In this document: positions 1 through 8,788 of the stretch, in pieces | Position numbering within the stretch: position 1 is the first letter of the stretch | Layout of the letters: each line of letters begins with the position of its first letter | Origin: an uncultured Phycisphaerales bacterium | GTDB taxonomy: Bacteria > Planctomycetota > Phycisphaerae > WQYP01 | NCBI GenBank assembly: GCA_903845195.1 | Contig: CAIMWO010000040.1 | Coordinates: 93,478 to 157,477 of the forward strand | Length of the DNA: 64,000 bases | Direction of reading: 5' to 3' | Program-made: the position numbers and the translations under genes | Notes under the pieces: model-generated | The model's input: the letters and a program-made list of their open reading frames with translations, nothing else | Database searches by the model: none | What the model was told of the DNA's origin: nothing

Positions 1-1460
1 TGACGATGGTGCATCTGCTGCCGTTCTTTCCGTTCACGTCGGATGATGGCTTTGCGGTGACGGATTTTCGGGCCGTCGATCCGGCAGTGGGGGAGTGGAG
101 CAATGTCGAGGCGGTAGCGGAAGATTATCGATTGGTGTTTGATGGCGTGATCAATCACGTGTCGGCATCGGGGGTGTATGCGAAGGGGTATTTTGCGGGA
201 GAGCCGGCGTACAAGGATTTCTTTGTGGCGCTGCCGCCGGATACCGATACGCGGTCGGTGTTGCGGACGCGGAATCTGCCGCTGCTGCATGACTATCCGA
301 CTTCGGAGGGGACGAAGTGGTTGTGGACGACCTTCAGCCGCGACCAGTTGGATTTGAATTTTCGCAATCCCAAGGTGCTGGTGGAAATTGTCGATGTGCT
401 GCTGTTCTACGCGGCGCACGGGGCTTCAGTGATCCGACTGGATGCGATTCCCTATTTATGGAAGCAGTTGGGGACCTCGTGCGCGCATCTGCCCCAGACG
501 CATGAGATCATCAAGCTGTTCCGCGATGTGTACGACCTGGCGGCGCTGTGGATGTTGCTGCTGACCGAAACGAACAACCCATACAAAGAGAACATCACGT
601 ACTTCGGCAACGCCGGCGACGAAGCGCAGATGGTTTACAATTTCACGCTCGCTCCGCTGATTTTGTTCAGCCTCATCAATGGCGATTGCACGGTGCTGGC
701 GGATTGGGCGCGGCAGGTGCGGAAGGTGAGCGATCGAGCGACGTACTTGAACATCACCGCGACGCATGATGGGATCGGCATGCGGCCGACGGAAGGAATT
801 CTCAGCGAGGCACAGCGGAAGCAGTTGGTGGATCTGGCCTTTGCGCATCAGGGGGACGTGACGGGCAAGCGGAACAGCGATGGGTCGGTCAGTCCGTACG
901 AGTTGAATCTGAATTACTTTGATGCCGTCAACGATCCGCGGGCCGATGAGCCGCTGGAGTTGCAGGTAAAACGGTTCATGCTGTCGCAGGCGATTCCGCT
1001 GAGTTTCATCGGGATTCCGGGGATTTATGTGCACAGTCTGCTGGGGTCGCGAAATGATCTGGAAGGCGTGAAGCGGACGGGCCGGGCGAGAAGCATCAAT
1101 CGCAAGCAGTTGGGGTTGGCGGAGTTGGAAGCGGAATTGGGCACGCAGGGGAATGTGAGGCAACGGGTGTTTGAAGAGTACTTGCGACTGCTGGCAGCGC
1201 GACAGGCGTGTGGGGCACTGCATCCGGATGCGGATCAGACAGTGCTGGAGCTGGGGCCGGCCGTGTTTGGGATTCGACGGGAAAATCAGGCGACGGGAGA
1301 ATCGGTGGTGGCGGTGCATAACGTGACGGGGACGGAACAACGTGTGGCGTCGGGGATGCTGGGCGTGGGGACGCGCTGGCGGGATCTGCTGGCGGAAGGG
1401 GCGGCTGGCGGGGAAATGGTGACGCTGGACGCCTATCAGGTGCGATGGATTGTGGCATAA
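1..1460 (+). CDS. GH13_18 sugar phosphorylase, 5' truncated by window edge
   Basis: This is the C-terminal part (about 485 residues) of a GH13 subfamily 18 phosphorylase; the frame is open to the left edge, so the true start lies outside the window. Visible motifs are HLLPFFPFTSDDGF near the left edge, the nucleophile Asp in VIRLDAIPY (Asp codon 441-443), the acid/base Glu in LTETNNPYKEN (codon 567-569), and NITATHDGIG, which carries the transition-state Asp. The ETNxPxKENI motif and the following YFGNAGDEA are typical of the glucosylglycerate/sucrose-phosphate-type phosphorylases rather than classical sucrose phosphorylase. Such enzymes split an alpha-glucoside with phosphate to give glucose 1-phosphate in the cytoplasm. 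The exact acceptor cannot be read from the sequence. A beta-sandwich C-terminal domain closes the protein at the TAA at 1458-1460. Confidence 0.85.
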   Translation, partial: TMVHLLPFFPFTSDDGFAVTDFRAVDPAVGEWSNVEAVAEDYRLVFDGVINHVSASGVYAKGYFAGEPAYKDFFVALPPDTDTRSVLRTRNLPLLHDYPTSEGTKWLWTTFSRDQLDLNFRNPKVLVEIVDVLLFYAAHGASVIRLDAIPYLWKQLGTSCAHLPQTHEIIKLFRDVYDLAALWMLLLTETNNPYKENITYFGNAGDEAQMVYNFTLAPLILFSLINGDCTVLADWARQVRKVSDRATYLNITATHDGIGMRPTEGILSEAQRKQLVDLAFAHQGDVTGKRNSDGSVSPYELNLNYFDAVNDPRADEPLELQVKRFMLSQAIPLSFIGIPGIYVHSLLGSRNDLEGVKRTGRARSINRKQLGLAELEAELGTQGNVRQRVFEEYLRLLAARQACGALHPDADQTVLELGPAVFGIRRENQATGESVVAVHNVTGTEQRVASGMLGVGTRWRDLLAEGAAGGEMVTLDAYQVRWIVA

Positions 1461-1589
1461 ATAGCGCAACGCGAATTGGGGCGAAAACGAGCGATTGGAT
1501 CTAGTTGGTCAAGTTAAGTGGATGAATGTGGTGATGGCGTTGTGCGAGCATGACATCACTGCGGATCTAGCATGCGAGACATCGGGGGA
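1461..1589. other. Intergenic gap between convergent genes
   Basis: This is a short spacer between the phosphorylase (+) and the lipoprotein gene (-). I see no strong hairpin followed by a T-run and no convincing small gene. Confidence 0.5.
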
Positions 1590-2105
1590 CTATGGGGTTG
1601 TTGAGGTGGCGGGGGTTGGGCGCAGGGATTGGAGGGTGGGTTCGTCGAGGAGGTCAACCCACATGGTGACTTGGCGGCCGGGGCGGACGGGGGCGGCGAG
1701 GATGGCCCAACGGCGGCCTTGATGGACGGGGGTGGGATCGTAGACGAGGAGACGGCGATCGGCACCGGGGGCGGCCAGATTGATGGGTTGATAGAGATAG
1801 GGCTTATGGGAAACCGGGCAGATGAAATCGAGGGGGGCGTCGAGATCGGCCAGGGGACGCAGTTGTTCGAGATTGTCGGGCAGGGCGTGGTGAAGGGTGT
1901 AATAGAGCAGCATAGCGCCAGTGATGTCGTGAAGGCGCATGGCGCAGGGATCCGTCGGTGACGGCGCGAGGGTGTCGGCATGGGCGGCGCGCGATGGGGC
2001 GGCGGACTGGCAGCCGGCGAGAGTGAGAAACGTCAGGAGGATCAAACACGCGGCGGCGCAGCAGCTCAGGGGCGTTCCAGAATCGAGGCCATAGCGTTTA
2101 TTCAT
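1590..2105 (-). CDS. Small lipoprotein at the end of the T2SS operon
   Basis: This encodes a 171-residue protein with a lipoprotein signal: a short positive N-terminus (MNKR), a hydrophobic stretch, then the lipobox LTLAGC with the acylated Cys at about residue 31. The ATG at 2105 overlaps the end of gspD by 8 bases, which implies translational coupling and a role with the secretion system. A longer upstream open frame reads back into gspD and is not the likely start. The mature part has a helix-like segment (LLYYTLHHALPDNLEQL), then FICPVSHKPYLY and LLVYDP, a pattern resembling the C-terminal part of pseudopilin-like substrates. It contains no catalytic motif. It could be a pilotin-like partner of the secretin, by position only; the function is unknown. 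Confidence 0.7.
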   Translation of the reverse strand: MNKRYGLDSGTPLSCCAAACLILLTFLTLAGCQSAAPSRAAHADTLAPSPTDPCAMRLHDITGAMLLYYTLHHALPDNLEQLRPLADLDAPLDFICPVSHKPYLYQPINLAAPGADRRLLVYDPTPVHQGRRWAILAAPVRPGRQVTMWVDLLDEPTLQSLRPTPATSTTP

Positions 2106-4611
2106 GTGGACCATTGGTCGGAGGCTCCATAGGTTGGGGTTCCGGAGCGGGCGGCGGTTCGGCGGGCTGAACCACCGGCGCAGAATTCGACGGTTGGGAC
2201 GCAGCCGGTTCGACGACAGAGGGTCGGGGCGCGTAGGGTTGGGTGGTGCTGCCACGTTCCATGCCGCGGAGGTGTTCATCGAAGACGCCTGGGCCGACGG
2301 CATTGGGCGTGAGGATGGTGCCAGCCTTTTCTTGCTGGGACATGTCTTTGAGCTGGCCGGGTTGGAGAGCGACGTGGGGAGTGAGGAAGATCAGCAATTC
2401 GGTTTTGACTTTGGTTTGCGTGGTATGGCTGAAGACCGCGCCGAGGTAGGGGATGTCGCCAAGGAGCGGGATCTTGTTGACGGTCTTGGAGAGTTGGTCC
2501 TGCATGAGGCCGCCGATGATGATCGTTTGTCCATCCTTGATGCCGACGCGGCTGAGGGCGGAGCGTTTGTCGAAGACGGGAGCGGAGACGCCGGCCTGGA
2601 TGGTGACGGTCTGGTCGGTGAGGGAAGAGACTTCGGGATAGACATCGAGGATGACGAGGCCGTCGGGGTTGATGTGTGGGGTGACGTTGAGAATGATGCC
2701 GATGTCTTTGTACTGGACGGAGTTGATGATGGTGCCGACGCTGGTGACATCGGAGCCGGTGACGAAGGGGACGGTTTGTCCAACCATGATGGAGGCCTGC
2801 TGGTTATCGCTGGCGAGAATGTACGGGCGGGAGAGGACGTCGAGTTTGCCGGCGGTGGCGAGCGCTTTGAGGGTGGCCGAGAGGTTGTCTTCGATGACTT
2901 TGACGACGAGGCCATTGGGGGAGCCGGTAGCGGTGGCGGCGGCGATGGCGGAGGCGAGGCCGAAGTCGCTTCCGCCGGAGGTGCCGTTGCCGTTGGGCCG
3001 GGTCTGGAGGACAGACCACTCAACGCCGATGTCGCTGGAATTGGTATGGGTGACTTCAGCGATGAGGACTTTGATGAGGACCTGCGCGACGGCGCGGTCG
3101 AGTTCATCGATCATGGCTTTGACGCGATCCCGGTAGCGCATATCGGCGGTGATGAGGAGGGCATTGGTGCCGGGGTCGGCGACGACGAAGACTTTGCCGG
3201 CCATATCGCTGTTGGCCGAGGCAGTGGCGGAGTTGATGCCGGACGTGCCGAAGGAGCGCGATGTGCCGGAGTTGCCAAAACCGGTATTGGTGCTGCCGAA
3301 GCCGGTGTTGGTGCGTCCGGTGGAGCCGGCTCCGATCGAACCGAAGCCGGAGCCGGACGAACTATTGTTGAGGGTCATGTTGGAGGCGGCGTTGGCGTAG
3401 GGGTTGCTGCGATTGGTGCTGCCGCTGGTGGAACCGGAACCGGTGCCAAAGAAGCTGTTGAGGACGCCCTGGAGGCTGACGGCGTCGGCATTCTTCAGAT
3501 TATAGATGAAGAAGGTGGTGGTCTGGGTGGGATCGGCATCGAGTTCTTTGACGACGTTGTCGATGATTTTGAGCGTATCGGTGGGTCCGGAGACGACGAG
3601 GGTGTTGGTGCGGTCATCGCTGGAGGCGTTGACCGTGCCGCTGGCGAACGCGCTGTTGTTGTTACTGCTTTGGAGGTTGGTCATCATCTGGCGGAACATG
3701 CCGCCGGGGCCGCCCGGACCGCCGGGGCCGCCACCGCCGGCCGCGCCTTGGGTGCCGGAGGTCTGTTTGAAGATATCGGAGATCAATTTGGCAGCCGCAG
3801 CAGCGCTGGCGTTTTTGAGTTTGAAGACGCGGATGTCGTTGACCGCGGTGTGATGCTGGTCGACGGCGGCGACGATTTCGACGAGGCGGTGAATGTTGGC
3901 GGAGGTGTCGGTGACGATGATGGTGTTGGAGCCCGCGTTGGCGGTCACATCGGCATCGGGGCTGAGCATGGGGGCCAGGTCGGCGCGAAGTTTGGTAGCG
4001 TCGATGCTGGCGACGGGGATGACCTGGGTAATCAGGTCATCGGTGTTGGCAATTTGCGAGGCATCCGCGCCGAAATGCACGGGAAGGTTGCTCTTCTTGG
4101 CTTTGTCGCGCGGGATGACGTGAAGGATGCGTCCGGCTTGCGTGATGGCGTAGCCGTTGGATTTCAGGACGGCGTTAAGCAGCGTGATCGATTCTTCGGG
4201 AGAGACGGGTTGCTTGCTGAGGACCGTCACGCGGCCTTCGATCGGAGTCTCCTTGATGACGGCGAAACCGCCAGCCTGCGAGAGATAATCGAGAACGCTG
4301 TCGATGGAAGCGTCCTTGAAATTAAGCGTGAATTTCGCCCCGGGGCGATAGACGGCCACGACTGCCGGCTGCGTGGCAGGCATGGTAGCCGGTGCAGTGG
4401 AAGTGGCGGCCGGCTGGGTATCGGGTTGGGTGGCGGGCGCCGTGGCGGCGGCATCCTGTGTGGCAGCGGATGGGTACGGGATGATGATTAACGGAGCGGT
4501 CTGCGCCGGTTGGCTGGCGGCGACGACCGACTGCGCGATGGCGGCGCGGGTCCAGGCCGCGGAGAAGAGCAGCGGGCAAAGCATCAGACTGAGTTTTCGG
4601 GAAGCGTGCAT
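2098..4611 (-). CDS. gspD: Type II secretion system secretin GspD
   Basis: This outer-membrane channel of the T2SS has 837 residues. It has a Sec signal peptide (about residues 1-27), an Ala/Thr/Pro-rich linker, an N0 domain (about 95-168, FTLNFKDASIDSVLDYLSQ), N1 to N3 ring domains (about 195-505) and the secretin beta-barrel domain (about 510-760). The barrel domain carries IGVEWSVLQ, VQYKDIGIILNVTPHI, the gate/lip region and VPLLGDIPYLGAVFS-like motifs, ending in TELLIFLTPHVA. The N2 and N3 domains contain long Gly-Pro- and Gly-Ser-Asn-rich insertions. The C-terminal tail is Pro-rich, as in secretins that bind a pilotin. It lies downstream of the GspC/PilP-like gene and overlaps the lipoprotein gene. 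Confidence 0.95.
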   Translation of the reverse strand: MHASRKLSLMLCPLLFSAAWTRAAIAQSVVAASQPAQTAPLIIIPYPSAATQDAAATAPATQPDTQPAATSTAPATMPATQPAVVAVYRPGAKFTLNFKDASIDSVLDYLSQAGGFAVIKETPIEGRVTVLSKQPVSPEESITLLNAVLKSNGYAITQAGRILHVIPRDKAKKSNLPVHFGADASQIANTDDLITQVIPVASIDATKLRADLAPMLSPDADVTANAGSNTIIVTDTSANIHRLVEIVAAVDQHHTAVNDIRVFKLKNASAAAAAKLISDIFKQTSGTQGAAGGGGPGGPGGPGGMFRQMMTNLQSSNNNSAFASGTVNASSDDRTNTLVVSGPTDTLKIIDNVVKELDADPTQTTTFFIYNLKNADAVSLQGVLNSFFGTGSGSTSGSTNRSNPYANAASNMTLNNSSSGSGFGSIGAGSTGRTNTGFGSTNTGFGNSGTSRSFGTSGINSATASANSDMAGKVFVVADPGTNALLITADMRYRDRVKAMIDELDRAVAQVLIKVLIAEVTHTNSSDIGVEWSVLQTRPNGNGTSGGSDFGLASAIAAATATGSPNGLVVKVIEDNLSATLKALATAGKLDVLSRPYILASDNQQASIMVGQTVPFVTGSDVTSVGTIINSVQYKDIGIILNVTPHINPDGLVILDVYPEVSSLTDQTVTIQAGVSAPVFDKRSALSRVGIKDGQTIIIGGLMQDQLSKTVNKIPLLGDIPYLGAVFSHTTQTKVKTELLIFLTPHVALQPGQLKDMSQQEKAGTILTPNAVGPGVFDEHLRGMERGSTTQPYAPRPSVVEPAASQPSNSAPVVQPAEPPPAPEPQPMEPPTNGPHE

Positions 4612-4658
4612 GGCGGAAATCCTTTCACAATGGCCGGCGTGGCCGGAGTTCGTTCAAG

Positions 4659-5261
4659 TTATTTACCTTCGAGTTCTCTACGGCGACGTTCGCGCATTCG
4701 TTGTTCGATATCACTGGCAGCTCCGCTGGCAGCGGGTGGCGCAGGAGCCGCGGAATTGGGTTGTGTGGCAGTGGCGGCGTTGGCGCTGGTATCAGACGAT
4801 GGGGGAGCGGCCGGAGGCGCTGATCGGGAGGCGCGTGATTCGCCGGTGAGGGTGTGGCCCACTTCGATGCGGCGCAGTTCGCCGTTGTCGCCGGTGCGGA
4901 GCTGAAGCGAATCAAGGGTGATGGATTCGACGCGTCCCTGGGGCAAGGACTGTCCGACGCGGACGATGTTGACGCGTCCGGACTGGGGATCTTCGAGGAA
5001 GGCGGTGTATTCGGTCTGGTCGTAGATCGCTCCGGTAAAGATCGGAGTTTCGTTCCGTGGCGTCTGGTAGCTGCCAGCGGGACGTTCATCGCGCGAACGG
5101 GCGCGGCGCACCGGTTCGCGAGAAAAGATGCTGTGATCGATGAGGATCTGGTAGGTTTCGGGCATGGTCTTGGGCGGCGCTGCGAAGGCGGGCGTCGAAA
5201 ACGCCAAACCGGCGAAAGCGATCAACGAGCCGAGCGCGATTTTGAAGAAAAATGAGTGCAT
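4659..5261 (-). CDS. GspC/PilP-like periplasmic protein of the T2SS
   Basis: This is a 200-residue exported protein. A signal peptide (SFFFKIALGSLIAFAGLAF, then AFAAP) is followed by a small beta-rich domain (about 35-125: ETYQILIDHSIFSREP, then TPIFTGAIYDQTEYTAFLEDP and VGQSLPQGRVESITLDSLQL). This resembles the homology region of GspC or the PilP domain, which contacts the N0 domain of the secretin. The tail is Ala/Pro-rich and ends in a charged helix. The ATG at 5261 overlaps the TGA of the preceding gspM-like gene (TGATG); an in-frame TTG lies one codon upstream. It sits between gspM and gspD. The family is too divergent for a firm name. Confidence 0.75.
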   Translation of the reverse strand: MHSFFFKIALGSLIAFAGLAFSTPAFAAPPKTMPETYQILIDHSIFSREPVRRARSRDERPAGSYQTPRNETPIFTGAIYDQTEYTAFLEDPQSGRVNIVRVGQSLPQGRVESITLDSLQLRTGDNGELRRIEVGHTLTGESRASRSAPPAAPPSSDTSANAATATQPNSAAPAPPAASGAASDIEQRMRERRRRELEGK

Positions 5262-5845
5262 CAATGCAAATCCTCCTGCGGTGCGGCGCGCGGCGTGGAC
5301 GGCGCCTTTGGGGGTTCGGGATTGAGGCAGACGGTGGAAATACTGAGTTGAACGGTCAGGTCGTCGGTGGCTTCTTTGCGCGGGGTGATCTGCACGCTAT
5401 TGACGTGGAGCGGAACCTGTGCGGTTTCGAGCCGCCAGAGCATGCGGGCCAGCGCGGCCATCGAGCCGGTGCCGCTGGCGCGGAAGCCCATATCCTGGAA
5501 GGTGGATTCTTTATCCTGGACGGAGTGTTCGGGCTTCAGCGATTCGAGGCCGAGGCCGGATTCCTGGGCCCAATCGCGGACGGAGTGGAGGACCTGGCTT
5601 TCGGCTTCGGAGGGCGAACTCTTGAAACTGGAGCCGGTCATTGCTTTCCAGTCTTTCTCGTGGCCGCTCTGGCGGTTGAAGAGGACCTGGGCATCGTCGA
5701 CGTCTTTGCGGGCGGAGGCCAGGTCTGTCTTGAGCTGCGCGCGGTAATTCAGGAACGGCTGAACGACCGCGTAGTTCAGCAGGAAGACGCCCACGAGAAC
5801 GGCGGTGGCGAGAAGATAGGTGCGTTCGCGTTTAGTGACGACCAT
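5261..5845 (-). CDS. gspM: GspM/PilO-like inner-membrane T2SS protein
   Basis: This is a 194-residue bitopic protein: a short cytoplasmic N-terminus (MVVTKRERT), one transmembrane helix (about 10-28, YLLATAVLVGVFLLNYAVV), a coiled-coil-like stretch (about 35-70) and a ferredoxin-like periplasmic domain ending before a Pro-rich tail. This is the layout of GspM and PilO, which pair with GspL/PilN in the inner-membrane platform. I chose the ATG at 5845, giving a 14-base overlap with gspL; the open frame upstream is only an overlap with gspL. Its TGA overlaps the next start. Confidence 0.8.
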   Translation of the reverse strand: MVVTKRERTYLLATAVLVGVFLLNYAVVQPFLNYRAQLKTDLASARKDVDDAQVLFNRQSGHEKDWKAMTGSSFKSSPSEAESQVLHSVRDWAQESGLGLESLKPEHSVQDKESTFQDMGFRASGTGSMAALARMLWRLETAQVPLHVNSVQITPRKEATDDLTVQLSISTVCLNPEPPKAPSTPRAAPQEDLH

Positions 5846-7379
5846 GAGGCAACTCCGATCCGGGAAACTCGAAACTGATCGAGAATGAGACTTCGGTACT
5901 GCTGCGGCCGGCGCCGCGTTGATCGAGGAGTGAGACGTTCTTGAATTTGCCGCCGGAACGGAGGCGGTCTTCGATGAGCTGCGCGGTGTTCCAGTTGACG
6001 GCTTTGCCGGTGATCTGAACCTTGAGATTGTCCACCATGACGACGGGTGCGGGGTGCGGCTCGGCAGGTGGCGCGGGCGCGGGTTTCGGGTCGTTGCGGA
6101 CTTCGATGTTGACGGCCCAGGCGCTGCCGTCGTCAGGGAAGGCCTGCGTGAGATAGCCGAGGGCATTGATGAATTTGGGGTCGGCGCCGTACCAGCCTTT
6201 GGCGAAGGTGAAGCGGCTTTCAAAAGCCTTGGCTTGTGCGATTTGTGGAGATTCCTCGGAAAGTTGCTTTTGCAGGCGCTGAAGTTCAGAGGCCTGCAGG
6301 TGGGTATCGACGGCCGCGCCGGCGACGATCAGCAGTGCGAGCGCTCCAGCGGAAGAGGCCCAGATGATTTTTCGGCGGAGGGTGGTTGCCCGCGGCGGGG
6401 CCAGGCGTGAATGTGCGAAGTCGATGGCGGGGCCGGCAGGATTGACGGCGGCCAGGCCGAGAGCGATCGCAGGTACGCAGCGTGCGGCCTCCGGCGATGC
6501 GGAGATTGTGCCGAGGGCCGAGAGGGGCTGGGCGTCGAGAGTCAGGCCGAGGAGTTCGCCGATCAGTTGTCGCGCCGATGCGCCGAGTTCGCCGTTGTCC
6601 CAGAAGACCAGTTTGGGCGGCGCGGCGGAGCCGTTTTGCGGCAAGCTGGCAAGAGTACGTTTGAGTTCCGCGGCCACTTCGCGGACCGGCGTATCCATAC
6701 CGGCAGAAGCGCCGCCTGCGGCAGCAATGTGGGCAGCGGTTCCGATGGCAACATGGGTGAGGCGCTGCAGCGCCGCACCCTTTTGTACGGCGAGTTCCAT
6801 CACGCCGGCGCCCACGTAGGCGACGATACCCCGGTTTCCGACCAGCGACCGGCTGACAGTGCCGAGGGCGACCATCGAGGGCATGATTGCGCGAATGGAG
6901 AGGCGGGCCGCCTGCGCCATTTCGGTAATTTGGTCGAGCCGTTGACGCGGCACGGCCATGATGAGGACGGAACGGGCGTTTTGGCGATCGCTTTGGCCGG
7001 CGTAGTCGTAGACGAGCTCGGAAAGCTCGGAAGAGAATTCGGTTTCGGACTGCAGGCGGAGCATATCGGCAGCCAGGGCGTCCGTGGTGGGGGGAATCTC
7101 TTTGGTTTTGACCAGCAGCCAATTCATGGGCAGGCCGATGACGATGTGGCGGGCGGTGAAATCATTCTGGCGGAGAAACTGGGCGAATGGGCGGCCGATC
7201 GCGGGAAGATTTTCCAGCGTGAGATCCTTGGGGAAACGAAACTCGGCACAGCGGCGGATTTCGGGACCCGCTGCGGCGACGCCGACCTCGGCAACCAGGA
7301 AGGCGCGGTCGGTCAGCGCAACGCCGAGAAATTTGGTCGGCCGCAGAGGGCGTAGATTCCGTAAGGCACGAAGGTTCAT
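5832..7379 (-). CDS. gspL: GspL: PilM-like actin fold fused to PilN-like domain
   Basis: In this 515-residue protein, residues about 15-320 form an actin-like PilM/GspL cytoplasmic domain (FLGVALTDRAFLVAEVG; GIVAYVGAGVMELAVQKG). A single transmembrane helix follows at about 340-358 (IIWASSAGALALLIVAGAAV), then a coiled coil (LQRLQKQLSEESPQIAQA) and a PilN-like periplasmic domain. This fused layout is that of GspL, which binds the GspE ATPase in the cytoplasm and GspM in the membrane. The ATG at 7379 overlaps the TGA of gspK by 4 bases, and the 3' end overlaps gspM. Confidence 0.9.
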   Translation of the reverse strand: MNLRALRNLRPLRPTKFLGVALTDRAFLVAEVGVAAAGPEIRRCAEFRFPKDLTLENLPAIGRPFAQFLRQNDFTARHIVIGLPMNWLLVKTKEIPPTTDALAADMLRLQSETEFSSELSELVYDYAGQSDRQNARSVLIMAVPRQRLDQITEMAQAARLSIRAIMPSMVALGTVSRSLVGNRGIVAYVGAGVMELAVQKGAALQRLTHVAIGTAAHIAAAGGASAGMDTPVREVAAELKRTLASLPQNGSAAPPKLVFWDNGELGASARQLIGELLGLTLDAQPLSALGTISASPEAARCVPAIALGLAAVNPAGPAIDFAHSRLAPPRATTLRRKIIWASSAGALALLIVAGAAVDTHLQASELQRLQKQLSEESPQIAQAKAFESRFTFAKGWYGADPKFINALGYLTQAFPDDGSAWAVNIEVRNDPKPAPAPPAEPHPAPVVMVDNLKVQITGKAVNWNTAQLIEDRLRSGGKFKNVSLLDQRGAGRSSTEVSFSISFEFPGSELPHGRH

Positions 7380-8788
7380 AGAGCTCCTCGGATGGCGCCG
7401 GGTTGATTCCCGGCGCCGATGGATTTTTCGGAACGCAAACTGTTGCGGATGGCTGGATCGAGAGGCCAGCCCAGATCGGTCAGATCCTTGCGATAGAGCA
7501 GGGTGGGCGGGCTTTGGCGGGCATCGACGACGATGCGTACGCGTTTGTAGGCGCGGCCGTCGCCGCTGACGCCCACGATATCGGCGGAGAACTGATACGA
7601 GCGGCTGGTGATGAGGTTGCCGATGGGGATAAGTTTCTCACGCGGCAACGCGGTGACAACCCAGGCCAGCGTATTGGTGGGGTCGGTCACGGCCTTGCGG
7701 GCGGTGATGAGAGACGTGGCGTCGGTGTCGTTCAAGCCGGGCAGACAGCGTAGAACCTGGCGCGGGGCGGTGTTTACGTTGATGAGGCCGGTGCGGGTGG
7801 AAGGAGCACCGCTTGCGGGCCGGGCGGTGGTCGTGAGCCGGTCGACGATCTTGTTGAATTCATCGGGGGCCAGGCCCGCGCGGAAGTAGAAATCGAAGAT
7901 GTTGCTGAAGGTCTGGCCCCGCGTGCCTCGGGTGGCGTTGGCGATGGCCACCATGGTCATGATGGAAGCGGCGCGGCCGGTTGAGAGGGTCTGTTGCAGG
8001 TAGGTGTTTAGCTGCGAAGTGTTGCGATCGTTGACGTTGATGCGCGGGCTGCTGGACGAAGTGCTGTTAGCTTCGACGGTCCAGGCGGTGACAAACGGGG
8101 CGATGCCGCGGGGATCATCCTGACTGATGTTGAGGGATTGCCCGACGTTCGCGCTTGCGCTTTCGCCGGGATCAATGACCCCATCGCGGTTGGTATCGGC
8201 GCCGAAGAGGAGATCTGGAGTGACATCGCGGACGAGCAGCAATTCCTCGATGCTTTCGAAATTGGCGCTCTTGCAGTGATAGGGCTGGGGCAGGGCCATG
8301 TAATAGGAGTCACCGGCGCCGTTGGCGGTGACGGTGCCGGGAGCGCTGTGCCACGTCGAAATCGAATCGGCGATGGAAATGTCGATGCCGCTGGAGAGCG
8401 CCATGAGCATGTCGGCGCCGGCCGCATTAAGGTTGAGCTTGGCGGCTTCATCAGCGATGCCGAAGGCGTAGTTGGCGGAGTCATTGGGATCGGGGTGCAG
8501 GATCCAGAAGTAGCCATCGCCGAGCGGAACGGCGGCGGCAGGCGCGCTGGTGACGCCGAGCGATGCGCCGTTGCTGTTGTCCACGACAGCCAGAACATAC
8601 TGTTCCGCGCCGCGTTCGACAGCATCGGCCTGGAGGCGTGCGACTTGATTGGCCGAGGCCATGGTCTCGACGCGCATGCGATGGGCGAGGATAAGCGTGA
8701 TGGCGACCATGACGATGATGATCCAGGTGGCGGCGATCAACGCGAAGCCGCGGCGCGATGCGGGCCGGACTTGGGGGCAATTGCTCAC
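7376..8788 (-). CDS. gspK: GspK minor pseudopilin (tip protein)
   Basis: This is a 470-residue minor pseudopilin. The prepilin-type N-terminus is RRG followed by FALIAATWIIIVMVAITLIL; the usual Glu at mature position 5 is absent, as is known for GspK proteins. The large globular region contains a helix-hairpin-helix-like segment (GLINVNTAPRQVLRCLPGL) typical of the GspK core. A segment with DTNRDGVIDPGE at about 218-229 resembles the Ca-binding loops found in GspK. The start is a GTG at 8788 overlapping the gspJ stop (GTGA), with GGAGG 6 bases upstream. The longer open frame to 8959 runs through gspJ and is not the likely start. GspK caps the pseudopilus with GspI and GspJ. Confidence 0.92.
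   Translation of the reverse strand: MSNCPQVRPASRRGFALIAATWIIIVMVAITLILAHRMRVETMASANQVARLQADAVERGAEQYVLAVVDNSNGASLGVTSAPAAAVPLGDGYFWILHPDPNDSANYAFGIADEAAKLNLNAAGADMLMALSSGIDISIADSISTWHSAPGTVTANGAGDSYYMALPQPYHCKSANFESIEELLLVRDVTPDLLFGADTNRDGVIDPGESASANVGQSLNISQDDPRGIAPFVTAWTVEANSTSSSSPRINVNDRNTSQLNTYLQQTLSTGRAASIMTMVAIANATRGTRGQTFSNIFDFYFRAGLAPDEFNKIVDRLTTTARPASGAPSTRTGLINVNTAPRQVLRCLPGLNDTDATSLITARKAVTDPTNTLAWVVTALPREKLIPIGNLITSRSYQFSADIVGVSGDGRAYKRVRIVVDARQSPPTLLYRKDLTDLGWPLDPAIRNSLRSEKSIGAGNQPGAIRGAL

Noticed and set aside
2104..4491. 795-residue plus-strand open frame opposite gspD
   Set aside because: It is the antisense shadow of a GC-rich gene: repetitive Gly/Asp/Val composition, no domain, and gspD is unmistakable.
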